Source: a bacterium (GTDB lineage: Bacteria > Bacillota > Bacilli > Lactobacillales > Streptococcaceae). Taken from it: a DNA stretch of 64,000 nucleotides. Position 1 is the first letter of the stretch, and each line of letters starts with the position of its first letter. The notes under the pieces were generated by a model. That model did not search any database, had not been told where the DNA came from, and worked only from the letters and a program-made list of their open reading frames with translations. The translations under genes and the position numbers were made by a program. Of the stretch, positions 8,385 to 17,421 are shown piece by piece. The stretch is taken from NCBI GenBank assembly GCA_905221345.1, contig CAJNCW010000001.1, positions 310,001-374,000 of the forward strand. The letters run 5' to 3'.

Positions 8385-9212
8385 CTATCCTTCTCTCAAA
8401 GTTTTTAATTTCGACAAAATTCTAGATTCATCCATGCTTAAAATAACAAATAAAGTCGAAGTATAGATGTCATCGTACCATTGTTCCAATTCATCATCAG
8501 CCAAATCAAGATGATATTGATTTGAATTATTGTGCCTTAAACCAAAATTATTATACATTTCAAAAAGTTTTTCAAACGCGATAACCTTTTGATTGTTAAC
8601 TTTCATAATATCTTTTAATTCTTCAGAATAATTTAGTTCTCTTCTAAACGGTTCAAGGTAGTTCGCTAAAGCAATAAGTATTTCTTTCTTACGCTGAATA
8701 TTTCCCTTATTTGAAAAATGATTATATTCTAAGACCTTTATCGCCTCTTCAATACTAGTTTCAGATACAATCTGAGAAGCTTCTGAGGCATATACATTCT
8801 TTTCAACAATGATTTTGTTACCATTGTCCAATGTAATCAATTCATGATTTGATAATTCTAAAAACCTTTTAATATTATCAAATATAATTTGAATAAACTC
8901 ACTCTCTTCCTTTGTAAATTTTTCTGCAAGATTACAAAAAATATCAACTAATAACTCAGAGAAAACAAATAGTTGTTCAGTTGTATTATAGATATTCGAT
9001 CCGACAAATTCTATCATTTGTGAATAATTGGTAAAGGTTGAACGATTAGGATAATCTAAGAAATTATTAGAAATAGCACTATTTAAACTTGTTTCATAAT
9101 AGCTCCTCTTGAAATTTCTCTCCATTTCCAGTAAATCCATCAAATTTTTCAACTCTCTCTGTGGATCAAACTCCATCCGGTTCAAAATATCAAAATAATT
9201 CTGTCTCACCAT
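8385..9212 (-). CDS. Uncharacterised protein with an Abi/HEPN-like C-terminus
   Basis: 275 residues, all-helical in appearance, with no signal peptide. The C-terminal part reads FEKLFEMYNNFGLRHNNSNQ with Arg226-His227, followed by an acidic helix and TSTLFVILSM. This resembles the Abi_C / HEPN-type C-terminus of abortive-infection proteins, where a conserved RN..G.RH(G/N) segment precedes the last helix. The assignment is my inference and no exact family is recognised. It has a good ribosome binding site (AGGAAATATT-ATG) and starts 18 bases after the parE stop codon, so it may be cotranscribed with parE. Its A+T content is higher than that of its neighbours, which suggests acquisition. Confidence 0.6.
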   Translation of the reverse strand: MVRQNYFDILNRMEFDPQRELKNLMDLLEMERNFKRSYYETSLNSAISNNFLDYPNRSTFTNYSQMIEFVGSNIYNTTEQLFVFSELLVDIFCNLAEKFTKEESEFIQIIFDNIKRFLELSNHELITLDNGNKIIVEKNVYASEASQIVSETSIEEAIKVLEYNHFSNKGNIQRKKEILIALANYLEPFRRELNYSEELKDIMKVNNQKVIAFEKLFEMYNNFGLRHNNSNQYHLDLADDELEQWYDDIYTSTLFVILSMDESRILSKLKTLREG

Positions 9213-9230
9213 AATATTTCCTATACTATA

Positions 9231-11174
9231 TTAAAACACAGTCGCTTCCTCAAGCGTAAACTTGACATTATCCTCAATCCACTTACGGCGTGGTTCGACC
9301 TTGTCTCCCATGAGGACATTGACGCGGCGTTCGGCGCGTGCTAGGTCTTCGATCGTGACACGGATGAGGGTGCGAGTTTCTGGGTTCATGGTTGTTTCCC
9401 AGAGCTGGTCCGCATTCATCTCACCAAGACCCTTGTAGCGTTGGAGGGTAGCGCCTTTACCGAACTGCTTGCGAAGTTCTTCTAGTTCTCCGTCCGTCCA
9501 AGCATAGGCCACTTCTTCTTTCTTGCCTTTTCCTTTGGACATCTTGTAAAGAGGCGGAAGGGCGATATAGACATGTCCTGCCTCAACTAGCGGACGCATA
9601 TAACGGTAGAAGAATGTTAAGAGAAGAGTTTGAATATGGGCACCATCGGTATCCGCATCGGTCATGATAATGATCTTGTCATAGTTGGCATCTTCAATAG
9701 AGAAGTCTGCTCCCACACCCGCACCGATGGTATAAATCATAGTGTTGATTTCTTCATTTTTGAGGATATCCGCCATCTTAGCCTTGGCTGTATTAATCAC
9801 CTTACCTCGAAGGGGCAAGATAGCCTGGAACTTACGGTCACGACCTTGCTTGGCAGAACCGCCGGCAGAGTCCCCCTCAACCAGGTAGAGTTCATTCTTG
9901 GCAGGATTTTTAGACTGGGCTGGAGTCAATTTTCCAGACAACAAGCCCTTGTCTTTCTTATTTTTCTTTCCGTTTCGGCTCTCATCACGCGCCTTACGAG
10001 CCGCTTCACGGGCATCACGCGCCTTGATAGCCTTGCGAATGAGATTAGAAGCCAGTTCACCATTTTCCATAAGGAAGAAGGTCAACTTATCAGCCACAAC
10101 CCCATCCACAACTGGGCGAGCCAGAGGACTCCCCAGTTTATCCTTTGTCTGTCCTTCAAACTGCAAGTGTTCTTCAGGAACTAGAATAGAAAGAACGGCT
10201 GCTAGTCCCTCGCGATAATCTGAACCTTCTAGGTTTTTATCTTTTTCCTTGAGGAGCCCCGTCTTACGCGCATAGTCATTCATAACCTTGGTAATGGCAG
10301 ACTTGAGTCCTGTCTCATGCGTTCCACCGTCCTTAGTACGAACGTTATTGACAAAGGATAGAATGTTATCTGAGAATCCATCATTGTATTGGAGGGCAAC
10401 TTCCACTTGGAAACCATTGTCTTCACCTTCAAAGTAAAGAACTGGTGTTAAGGTTTCCTTGTCTTCGTTCAGATAGGATACAAAGTCCTGAACTCCATTT
10501 TCATAGTGGAACTCGATTGCTTCATCTGTTCGCTTGTCCGTCAATGACAAGGTGACATTTTTTAAGAGGAAGGCTGACTCATTGAGACGTTCTGAAATGG
10601 TATTGTACTTGAAGTCAGTCGTAGAAAAAATCGTCGCGTCAGGCATGAAGGTAACTTTGGTACCTGTCTTAGACTTGGGTGCTGTACCAATTTTTTTCAA
10701 GGTTGTGACGGGTTTCCCACCATTTTCAAAACGTTGCTTGTAGATTGTACCATCACGAGTGATTTCAACTTCCAACCAGCTAGAAAGGGCATTAACGACA
10801 GAAGAACCCACCCCGTGGAGACCACCAGATGTCTTATAGCCACCTTGACCGAATTTCCCTCCAGCGTGGAGAATGGTAAAGATAACCTCAACAGTTGGGA
10901 TTCCCATGGCGTGCATACCAGTCGGCATTCCACGACCATGGTCCTCTACTGTTAAACTGCCATCTTTATTGATAGTCACATCAATGCGGTCACCAAATCC
11001 AGACAAGGCTTCATCGACTGCATTGTCCACGATTTCCCAGACCAAATGATGGAGACCAGCTCCGTCAGTCGATCCAATATACATCCCCGGACGTTTACGG
11101 ACAGCATCCAACCCTTCTAGCACCTGAATGGCGTCATCATTGTAGTTATTAATATTGATTTCCTTTTTTGACAC
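9231..11174 (-). CDS. parE: DNA topoisomerase IV subunit B
   Basis: 647 residues, the ATPase subunit of topoisomerase IV. Seen: GHKL ATP-binding motifs ([10 protein letters not shown] at about 47-56, DHGRGMPTG, the [14 protein letters not shown] lid), then the TOPRIM elements [21 protein letters not shown] as EGDSAG and DADTDGAHI, and a C-terminal RYKGLGEMN. Its partner ParC is encoded downstream, beyond three inserted genes. It is divergent from plsY. The start [12 protein letters not shown] follows AGGAGG-like GAGGTTCC spacing and matches the family. Confidence 0.98.
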   Translation of the reverse strand: MSKKEININNYNDDAIQVLEGLDAVRKRPGMYIGSTDGAGLHHLVWEIVDNAVDEALSGFGDRIDVTINKDGSLTVEDHGRGMPTGMHAMGIPTVEVIFTILHAGGKFGQGGYKTSGGLHGVGSSVVNALSSWLEVEITRDGTIYKQRFENGGKPVTTLKKIGTAPKSKTGTKVTFMPDATIFSTTDFKYNTISERLNESAFLLKNVTLSLTDKRTDEAIEFHYENGVQDFVSYLNEDKETLTPVLYFEGEDNGFQVEVALQYNDGFSDNILSFVNNVRTKDGGTHETGLKSAITKVMNDYARKTGLLKEKDKNLEGSDYREGLAAVLSILVPEEHLQFEGQTKDKLGSPLARPVVDGVVADKLTFFLMENGELASNLIRKAIKARDAREAARKARDESRNGKKNKKDKGLLSGKLTPAQSKNPAKNELYLVEGDSAGGSAKQGRDRKFQAILPLRGKVINTAKAKMADILKNEEINTMIYTIGAGVGADFSIEDANYDKIIIMTDADTDGAHIQTLLLTFFYRYMRPLVEAGHVYIALPPLYKMSKGKGKKEEVAYAWTDGELEELRKQFGKGATLQRYKGLGEMNADQLWETTMNPETRTLIRVTIEDLARAERRVNVLMGDKVEPRRKWIEDNVKFTLEEATVF

Positions 11175-11297
11175 AAGGAACCTCCTATTTGTTCATCTTT
11201 ACTATTTTACAGGTTTTCTAGGTATTTTGCAAAGTTTTTCCCATTCAGCTGTCACAATTTCACAAGATATTCTCAGCCTTTCTACGCTATTTCATGG

Positions 11298-11303
11298 TAT
11301 AAT
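11298..11303 (+). promoter_or_regulatory. Extended -10 promoter of plsY, probably leaderless
   Basis: TGGTATAAT gives TG-N-TATAAT, an extended -10, with no clear -35. The ATG at 11310 is six bases beyond the hexamer, so the mRNA should begin at or beside the start codon. There is no Shine-Dalgarno sequence. Confidence 0.6.
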
Positions 11304-11309
11304 AGGTCT

Positions 11310-11951
11310 ATGATGACATTTGTATTATTAATTTTATCTTATCTGCTAGGTTCGATTCCGTCTGGTCTATGGATTGGACAAATTTTCTTTCAAACAAATC
11401 TGCGCGAGCACGGTTCTGGAAATACTGGAACAACCAATACTTTCCGTATTTTAGGAAAGAAAGCGGGTATGGCAACCTTTGCGATTGACTTCTTTAAAGG
11501 AACCTTGGCCACTCTCCTTCCAATCCTTTTCCACCTACAAGGTGTATCACCTCTTGTATTTGGACTTTTGGCTGTGATTGGACATACTTTCCCTATCTTT
11601 GCAGAATTTAAGGGTGGCAAGGCTGTCGCAACCAGTGCTGGGGTTATTTTCGGATTTGCGCCTGTCTTCTGTCTCTATCTAGCAATCGTATTCTTTGGAA
11701 GCCTCTATCTAGGTAGTATGATTTCACTATCAAGCGTTACTGCTTCTATCGCAGCCGTTATCGGAGTTCTCCTATTTCCACTATTTGGATTTATCCTGAA
11801 CAGCTATGACCCTCTCTTCATTTTGATTATCCTAGCACTTGCCAGCTTGATTATCATTCGTCACAAGGATAATATCACACGTATCAAAAACAAAACTGAA
11901 AACCTTGTTCCTTGGGGATTAAACCTAACACAACAGAAACGTAACAGATAG
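11310..11951 (+). CDS. plsY: Glycerol-3-phosphate acyltransferase
   Basis: 213 residues, an integral membrane enzyme that acylates glycerol 3-phosphate from acyl-phosphate in phospholipid synthesis. Seen: motif 1 [11 protein letters not shown] (residues about 37-47), the [12 protein letters not shown] motif at about 103-114, and five or more hydrophobic segments. A short basic tail ends in QQKRNR. It is the only gene of its unit, divergent from parE and closed by a strong terminator. Two adjacent ATG codons occur at the start; the first is placed about at the predicted transcription start. Confidence 0.96.
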   Translation: MMTFVLLILSYLLGSIPSGLWIGQIFFQTNLREHGSGNTGTTNTFRILGKKAGMATFAIDFFKGTLATLLPILFHLQGVSPLVFGLLAVIGHTFPIFAEFKGGKAVATSAGVIFGFAPVFCLYLAIVFFGSLYLGSMISLSSVTASIAAVIGVLLFPLFGFILNSYDPLFILIILALASLIIIRHKDNITRIKNKTENLVPWGLNLTQQKRNR

Positions 11952-11984
11952 AAAAGAGTTTGAAATAAAAATATAACCACAGAT

Positions 11985-12039
11985 AAAAAGCGAACAAGTG
12001 ATATTTCTGAATTGCAGAAATATCACTTGTTCGCTTTTT
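11985..12039. terminator. Strong bidirectional terminator between plsY and the DUF805 operon
   Basis: A perfect 25-bp stem (11985-12009 with 12015-12039) and a five-base loop, with A and T runs on opposite sides. It serves convergent plsY (+) and the operon ending at 12086 (-). Confidence 0.92.
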
Positions 12040-12085
12040 CACATTAGGTAATCAAGGAATAAAGTCATTTACAGAATTTCATTCT

Positions 12086-13669
12086 TTAATCACCATTGAC
12101 AATTGAAGCAAATGAAGTTCTAAGATCTGTATTGTTGGTCTCAGAAACATTATAGTGTTCTCCATTTGTATCTTGAGAATATAACACTTTTGGAGTACCA
12201 TCTAAATTGATTGCAAAGAAGTATCTATGTACCTTCGTACCGCTTGAAAACCAATATTCATATGCATCTACAATTTGATAATCAGATGAAACTTTATCCC
12301 CATTTGTCCAATAAAGGTTAGTGCTTAAAGGAATTTGCCTATAGTTTGGTTGATTCATATTTTTCCCAAACTCAACCATATACTTTGCTAGTTTTTTGGT
12401 CTTTTCTTCATTCCAATAGTTACTTGTAGAAGAATTTCTGTTATTTGCAGAGTTAGAGAGTTCTAATTTAGAAACAGTATAATATTTATGGTAACTTCCT
12501 ATTATAGATATACCCAGTCTCTTAGCCTTATCTTTATCTAGAATCAACTTAACTTCAATCGTATCTCCATTTGATAAACCTGAACTTTTTGAGAGTTTGA
12601 TGGTTGGATTCTCTAAAAAATTTTGAACTTCCTGATTATTAAAGGAAACTTGAGGTATTTTTAAAACCTCAGTTCTAGCAACGCCTGATCCAGATTCACC
12701 AGACAGGTGAATTTTAATCTCATAGTCAGATAGATCTATCTGATAAATTTCTGAACTCGTACTGTTGCTATCTTTTTCAGTCAAATTACTTGACTGACTG
12801 GTAGTTCCCGGGTTACTCCAATTTCGAGTATTACCATGATGAGAATTCCCGTAATTAGATATAGAAGTCATCAACCCTATAAATGATAGAAATATGAAGA
12901 GAACTCCAATCCATCCACCAATTGATTTTCTTTCCGATAGTGATATGTCTGGTAATGGTTCTTTTTGATTGAGGTTCCTAAAAAAAATACTATCAGATTC
13001 CTTAGTAAAATAATCTGCTCTCTGACAAACGCTAAATAAAAGGAATAATGTAATTAGGATATTTAAGAAAGGCACGCACTCAGCTACATATAACAAAAAG
13101 ATGCCAGAACCTTTAAAACCTACATCTCGAAGACGACGCACATTTATAGCAACCCATGGGATAAGAACAGAAAGCAAAAACAAGAAATATAAGAAACCTC
13201 CCGTTATTGAATAAAACGGATTTAAAAGATACCATAGATTAAAGATACCTATAGGAAGAAAGGTTGATATAATCAATAATAAAAGATTAAAAAGAACCAT
13301 ATACCAATACCCGCTTCTCGAAGTGTATCCTTTGAAATCCCAGTATCCTCTAAAAAAATCGACAATTGCCTTTCCAAAACTAATATCTCGACCTCGTTGA
13401 TCCACTACAAAAGGTGTTTGTAGTGGATCAGCAGTAACAACAGACTCATCATATTCTTCACAAAAATGATCATTCTCTTCTTCACCTGCTATCTCATCAG
13501 AAATCTCATCCGTCTGCAAAGCCTCTTTTACTTCTGATTTGATATCCTCTTCACCTGCCCCAGTATCCTCTACAAATTCACCAGAAACTTTTGCTGAAAA
13601 ATATTCCTCTGGGGTAGGTTTTCGACCATTAATTAATTCAAAATATTCTATCCAATCTGCTCTTTTCAT
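12086..13669 (-). CDS. Membrane protein: N-terminal WxEYFExINGRKP module, DUF805, DUF4767
   Basis: 527 residues in three parts. Residues 1-32 form a short polar module (WIEYFELINGRKPTPEEY). Residues about 90-210 form a DUF805 membrane domain with four hydrophobic helices and the signature NVRRLRDVG. After a fifth helix (about 258-272) and a Ser/Asn-rich linker comes an extracytoplasmic part ending in a DUF4767 domain (from about 415, NYWNEEKTKKLAKYMVEFG). The function is unknown; the layout suggests a membrane-anchored surface protein. It is the last gene of a four-gene operon whose first gene begins with the same N-terminal module. Adhesive or cell-wall roles are possible but not shown. Confidence 0.75.
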   Translation of the reverse strand: MKRADWIEYFELINGRKPTPEEYFSAKVSGEFVEDTGAGEEDIKSEVKEALQTDEISDEIAGEEENDHFCEEYDESVVTADPLQTPFVVDQRGRDISFGKAIVDFFRGYWDFKGYTSRSGYWYMVLFNLLLLIISTFLPIGIFNLWYLLNPFYSITGGFLYFLFLLSVLIPWVAINVRRLRDVGFKGSGIFLLYVAECVPFLNILITLFLLFSVCQRADYFTKESDSIFFRNLNQKEPLPDISLSERKSIGGWIGVLFIFLSFIGLMTSISNYGNSHHGNTRNWSNPGTTSQSSNLTEKDSNSTSSEIYQIDLSDYEIKIHLSGESGSGVARTEVLKIPQVSFNNQEVQNFLENPTIKLSKSSGLSNGDTIEVKLILDKDKAKRLGISIIGSYHKYYTVSKLELSNSANNRNSSTSNYWNEEKTKKLAKYMVEFGKNMNQPNYRQIPLSTNLYWTNGDKVSSDYQIVDAYEYWFSSGTKVHRYFFAINLDGTPKVLYSQDTNGEHYNVSETNNTDLRTSFASIVNGD

Positions 13670-13742
13670 TTATTCCCCTTTCAATTTTAATTATCTACAA
13701 TGATTTCATTCAAAATTACCTTTATTAAATCTAATTTTTCGG

Positions 13743-13919
13743 TTACAATTTTTCACGTTTATCTGTCTGTCCTTGTTTTTCCTTCTGTTCAGCAACAGTA
13801 TTTTCAAGTTTATCTTTAGCATTATTTATAATCTTATATATTCCAATTTTAAGAATACTGTTACCATAGTAAATCGCAAAAACAATTGCAATAAATAGAA
13901 ATATAAACAAAACTTCCAT
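13743..13919 (-). CDS. Small membrane protein, 58 residues
   Basis: Starts MEVLFIFLFIAIVFAIYYGN, one transmembrane helix, and continues as a lysine-rich cytoplasmic tail (KDKLENTVAEQKEKQGQTDK). The ribosome binding site AGGAG lies four bases before the ATG. It starts eight bases after the stop codon of the 179-residue gene and precedes the DUF805 gene, in the same operon. I recognise no family. Good spacing and a clean ATG make it a likely real gene despite its size. Confidence 0.65.
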   Translation of the reverse strand: MEVLFIFLFIAIVFAIYYGNSILKIGIYKIINNAKDKLENTVAEQKEKQGQTDKREKL

Positions 13920-13927
13920 TTTTTCTC

Positions 13928-14467
13928 CTATTTTACTGTGGTCTTATATTTAATCACTTTACGTTTAACTTCAATAGAATCATCTAGCGATTTCAAATAA
14001 TTTTCAATTCGAGTTAAGATAACATTATAAATAAAGGCAATTTCTCTAAATGAACGATTTCTTAGATTCTTAAGCGTAAATTGATAGACGAACTCTCCAT
14101 TTTCTTCACCTAAATATTCTAAAACAAAGATAATCCTTCTTTTTAAAAATTCCATGGTAAAAATAATTTTATCGGGATAAAAAGTCTGCTGTATTTCACC
14201 AAGAAACTGAAAAATTTTAGTTGGTAATTTAGGAACTGAAATTGGATTTTCTTGTAACAAATGTGCTACTCCATTAAGATTGCTAATCTTTTTAGAGTAA
14301 AATATATGAACTTGACGTGTAAATAATTTTGTGTCTCTCTTTTTAATAACTCCCTTATTGATCAAATCATCCTCTAACATCAATTCTGCTGGCTTTAACC
14401 CATATTCTACAACTGCAATTGGTATGAGCACAGTTAAAACTATTCCTAAAAATGTTTCAATTCTCAT
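13928..14467 (-). CDS. Unknown protein with one N-terminal membrane helix
   Basis: 179 residues. An N-terminal helix (ETFLGIVLTVLIPIAVVEYG) is followed by a cytoplasmic or secreted charged domain with several Lys/Arg and aromatic residues (FLKRRIIFVLEYLGEENGEFVYQ as two separate strands). I do not recognise the family. The ATG directly follows the stop codon of the preceding gene (14468), and the next small gene follows by eight bases, so it belongs to a tight operon of membrane proteins. Confidence 0.7.
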   Translation of the reverse strand: MRIETFLGIVLTVLIPIAVVEYGLKPAELMLEDDLINKGVIKKRDTKLFTRQVHIFYSKKISNLNGVAHLLQENPISVPKLPTKIFQFLGEIQQTFYPDKIIFTMEFLKRRIIFVLEYLGEENGEFVYQFTLKNLRNRSFREIAFIYNVILTRIENYLKSLDDSIEVKRKVIKYKTTVK

Positions 14468-15220
14468 TTATTTTACCTTCTTTTGTCGATAGTAATTAAA
14501 AATATATGTTTGAAACTCTTGATCATTTCGTAGTAGATGTGTTGAAACTCCCATCACCACTACAGAAATAATCATCGGTGTGATAAATCTATAACGAAAT
14601 CTTGCTAAAGAACCATTCATCTGTCTGTCAAATTCCTTATCTGCATTGAAAAATGAATAGCCTCCATAACCCGTAGTATACTTTTTGGGAATAAAGATAC
14701 TCCCCACTTCATAAAGATTTGAAGCATAAGAAATTTTGCCAAGAGGTCTAAAACCACAGAATAAAAAAGCCAGATACCCCACTACTATTAGCGTTAATAA
14801 CACTTTATGTTTCCCATTAAGGAATGGTAAAATTTGATGAAAAATACCATTATTGGGAGCAGCTGAAACATCAATCTTATCCTTGAACGCTTGTACATTC
14901 AATAACTTATCATGAAAGTTAGTTCCATTTGTGCTCATTTGTCTAGAACTCAATCTTTTATTGAGGGTTCCCATCTCATTTTTAGAAGTGGTGTCCAACG
15001 ATGACTTAGAAGCGTCATTTTTCTTAAATCTTTGAGGAAAGTCCTCTAGATATTCTTCTTTAATCACTGTGGTTATTTTCTGTTCAGTTACCTCCTCTGT
15101 TTTTTTCATAAAGGAGGGAGCACCTATCAAGCCACTTTCTTTTGCTTCTAAAAATTCTTGGGAACTGGGCTTACGTCCATTTATTGCTTCAAAATATTCT
15201 AACCAATCTTTACTATTCAC
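14468..15220 (-). CDS. Membrane protein with N-terminal WLEYFEAINGRKP module
   Basis: 250 residues from a GTG start. GTG at 15220 is chosen because AGGAG lies eight bases upstream, while the longer frame to 15328 has no ribosome binding site. Residues 4-30 (DWLEYFEAINGRKPSSQEF) closely match the start of the DUF805 protein at the other end of this operon. A polar stretch follows, then two membrane helices (VLLTLIVVGYLAFLFCGF; FITPMIISVVVMGVSTHLL). Function unknown. It is first in the operon with the 179-residue gene, the 58-residue gene and the DUF805/DUF4767 gene. Confidence 0.7.
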   Translation of the reverse strand: MNSKDWLEYFEAINGRKPSSQEFLEAKESGLIGAPSFMKKTEEVTEQKITTVIKEEYLEDFPQRFKKNDASKSSLDTTSKNEMGTLNKRLSSRQMSTNGTNFHDKLLNVQAFKDKIDVSAAPNNGIFHQILPFLNGKHKVLLTLIVVGYLAFLFCGFRPLGKISYASNLYEVGSIFIPKKYTTGYGGYSFFNADKEFDRQMNGSLARFRYRFITPMIISVVVMGVSTHLLRNDQEFQTYIFNYYRQKKVK

Positions 15221-15403
15221 AAAATTTCTCCTAAAACTACTAATAGAATTGATAATCTTACAACATCCTTCAATTAATTTATATTTGATAGTACGAAAAA
15301 CAATAATTTTGTCTAACAAGCTACACAAAATTATTGTTCAATTATACTACATTGATTATCAGTAAAATTCACATTAAATCCTGTTAAGTACACAATAACA
15401 ACT

Positions 15404-16360
15404 TTATTTTGACTTGATATAGTTGATACCGTCTGCTTTAGGTGCAACTGCTTTTCCAAAGAAGGCTGCCAAGACAAGGATGGTCAAGACATAAGGGGCA
15501 ATTTGAAGGTAAACCGCTGGCACTCCTTGTAGGAAAGGCAATTGAGAACCGATAACTGCCAAACTTTGTGAAAGTCCAAAGAAGAGACTAGAAAGCATAG
15601 CACCGATTGGATTCCATTTACCAAAGATCATTGCCGCAAGAGCGATAAATCCAGGACCGACAATAGTTGTCACTGAGAAGTTAACTGAAATGGATTGAGC
15701 ATAAATCGCTCCCCCAATTCCACCTAGGAAACCTGAAATAATAACCCCAAGATATCGCATCTTGTAGACATTGATCCCCAAGGTATCCGCTGCCTGAGGG
15801 TGTTCACCAACAGAGCGAAGACGAAGACCAAAACGTGTCTTAAAGAGAATAAACCAAGCAAGGAAAGAGAAGGCAATAGCGATATAACCTAGTAGACTGG
15901 TAGACTTGAAGAAAATATCTCCAATCACAGGGATATCAGCCAAAACTGGGAAATCAAAACGTCCAAAAGTTTGGCTTAAATTATCCGTTTGTCCTTTGTT
16001 ATAAAGAACTTTAACCAAGAAAACCGCTAGGGCAGGAGCCATCAAGTTCAATACTGTACCACTGACAACATGGTCCGCACGGAAATGAACTGTAGCGACT
16101 GCATGGATGAGGGAGAAAATTGCTCCGACAATTCCTCCGACTAATAGGGCAAGCCAAGGAGTTGCAGATCCAAGTTGTTCTGCAAACTCAAGGTTAAAGA
16201 CAACCCCAGAAAAGGCTCCCATAACCATAATTCCTTCAAGACCGACGTTAACGACACCACCACGTTCAGAGAAAACTCCTCCGATACTCGTGAAAATAAG
16301 TGGTGCTGAGTAAATCAGCATAGAAGAGACCAAGAGGGTGAGTAATGTTGTAATAGACAT
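15404..16360 (-). CDS. Nucleoside ABC transporter permease (NupC-like)
   Basis: 318 residues with about eight to ten membrane segments, of the BPD_transp_2 family. It shows the conserved GGVVNVGLEGIMVMGAF and the cytoplasmic loop SVGEHPQAADTLGINVYKMR, which are typical of simple-sugar/nucleoside permeases. It is the last gene of the bmp-nup operon and begins two bases after the preceding permease stop codon. With the other permease, the double ATPase and the Bmp lipoprotein it resembles the BmpA-NupABC nucleoside importers of lactic acid bacteria. Confidence 0.9.
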   Translation of the reverse strand: MSITTLLTLLVSSMLIYSAPLIFTSIGGVFSERGGVVNVGLEGIMVMGAFSGVVFNLEFAEQLGSATPWLALLVGGIVGAIFSLIHAVATVHFRADHVVSGTVLNLMAPALAVFLVKVLYNKGQTDNLSQTFGRFDFPVLADIPVIGDIFFKSTSLLGYIAIAFSFLAWFILFKTRFGLRLRSVGEHPQAADTLGINVYKMRYLGVIISGFLGGIGGAIYAQSISVNFSVTTIVGPGFIALAAMIFGKWNPIGAMLSSLFFGLSQSLAVIGSQLPFLQGVPAVYLQIAPYVLTILVLAAFFGKAVAPKADGINYIKSK

Positions 16361-16362
16361 CC

Positions 16363-17421
16363 TTACTTACCTCCTTTAACTTGTTTTTTCGGTTTGACAA
16401 AGCGTTCGATAATGTAGTGAACGCTGACAAAGAAGATAATAGACGCTGTTACAATGCTGACAAGCTCAGACGGAACTTGCGCTGCGTTCATACCTGGCGC
16501 ACCAACTTGCAGAACACCAAATAAGAAGGCTGCAAAGAGGATCCCAATTGGTGAATTTCCAGCAAGCAAACTAACTGCCATCCCGTTAAATCCGATAGCT
16601 AATGATGAACCTTGAACGTAAACGTTTTGGAAGGTTCCTAGACCTTCGACAGCTCCACCAAGACCAGCCAAAGCACCAGAGATAATCATTGATAGGATGA
16701 TTGTACGTTTTGCTGAAATACCAGCGTACTCTGAAGCATGGGGATTGAGACCGACTGCACGAATTTCAAAACCGAGAGTCGTTTTCTTAAGCAAGAACCA
16801 AATCACCCCAACAGCAATGATAGCAAAGAAGATACCGATATTCATCCGAGAATTGCCAGTCAACTCAGATAACCATGGTGTCTGGTAACTAGCATTGGCA
16901 CTCACACGAATCGTTGAGTCTGTACTTTGCATAAAGTCTTTCGGGAAAGAATGAATAAAGGCGTTCCCTACATACAATACAATGTAGTTCATCATGATGG
17001 TCACGATGACCTCTGACGTACCGAGATAGGCTCTGAGGATCCCTGGAATCGCACCAACAATTCCACCTGCGATCAGAGCAATCACTACAGTCGCTAGAAT
17101 CAACATTGGGCGTGGCATGTCTGGATGCGACAAGGCAAACCAACCGCTGAGAATCCATCCCGCAAGCGCTTGACCAGGAAGTCCAACGTTAAAGAAACCT
17201 GCCCGACTAGCAACGGTAAAACCAAGACCAATCAATACTAGAGGCCCCATGGCACGAAAAATTTCCCCAATCCCACGGAGGCTACCAAAAGCTGTATAGA
17301 ACAACTCCTCATAGCCCCAGATAGCATCGTAGCCGAAGATCCACATGACAATAGCTCCGAGCAAGATTCCTAAGAATACGGAAATCAAGGGAACCGAAAT
17401 TTGTTGTAATTTTTTAGACAT
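16363..17421 (-). CDS. Nucleoside ABC transporter permease (NupB-like)
   Basis: 352 residues, about ten membrane segments, BPD_transp_2 family, with GLNPHASEYAGISAKR in the coupling loop. The start MSKKLQQISVP at 17421 has AAAGGAG upstream and overlaps the end of the ATPase gene by eight bases, showing coupling; the longer in-frame start lacks a ribosome binding site. It pairs with the permease at 15404 to form the channel of the nucleoside importer. Confidence 0.9.
   Translation of the reverse strand: MSKKLQQISVPLISVFLGILLGAIVMWIFGYDAIWGYEELFYTAFGSLRGIGEIFRAMGPLVLIGLGFTVASRAGFFNVGLPGQALAGWILSGWFALSHPDMPRPMLILATVVIALIAGGIVGAIPGILRAYLGTSEVIVTIMMNYIVLYVGNAFIHSFPKDFMQSTDSTIRVSANASYQTPWLSELTGNSRMNIGIFFAIIAVGVIWFLLKKTTLGFEIRAVGLNPHASEYAGISAKRTIILSMIISGALAGLGGAVEGLGTFQNVYVQGSSLAIGFNGMAVSLLAGNSPIGILFAAFLFGVLQVGAPGMNAAQVPSELVSIVTASIIFFVSVHYIIERFVKPKKQVKGGK

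Noticed and set aside
9630-10184. A 184-codon open frame on the plus strand opposite parE
   Set aside because: Antisense to conserved TOPRIM/ATPase coding sequence, no initiation signal, no recognisable protein.
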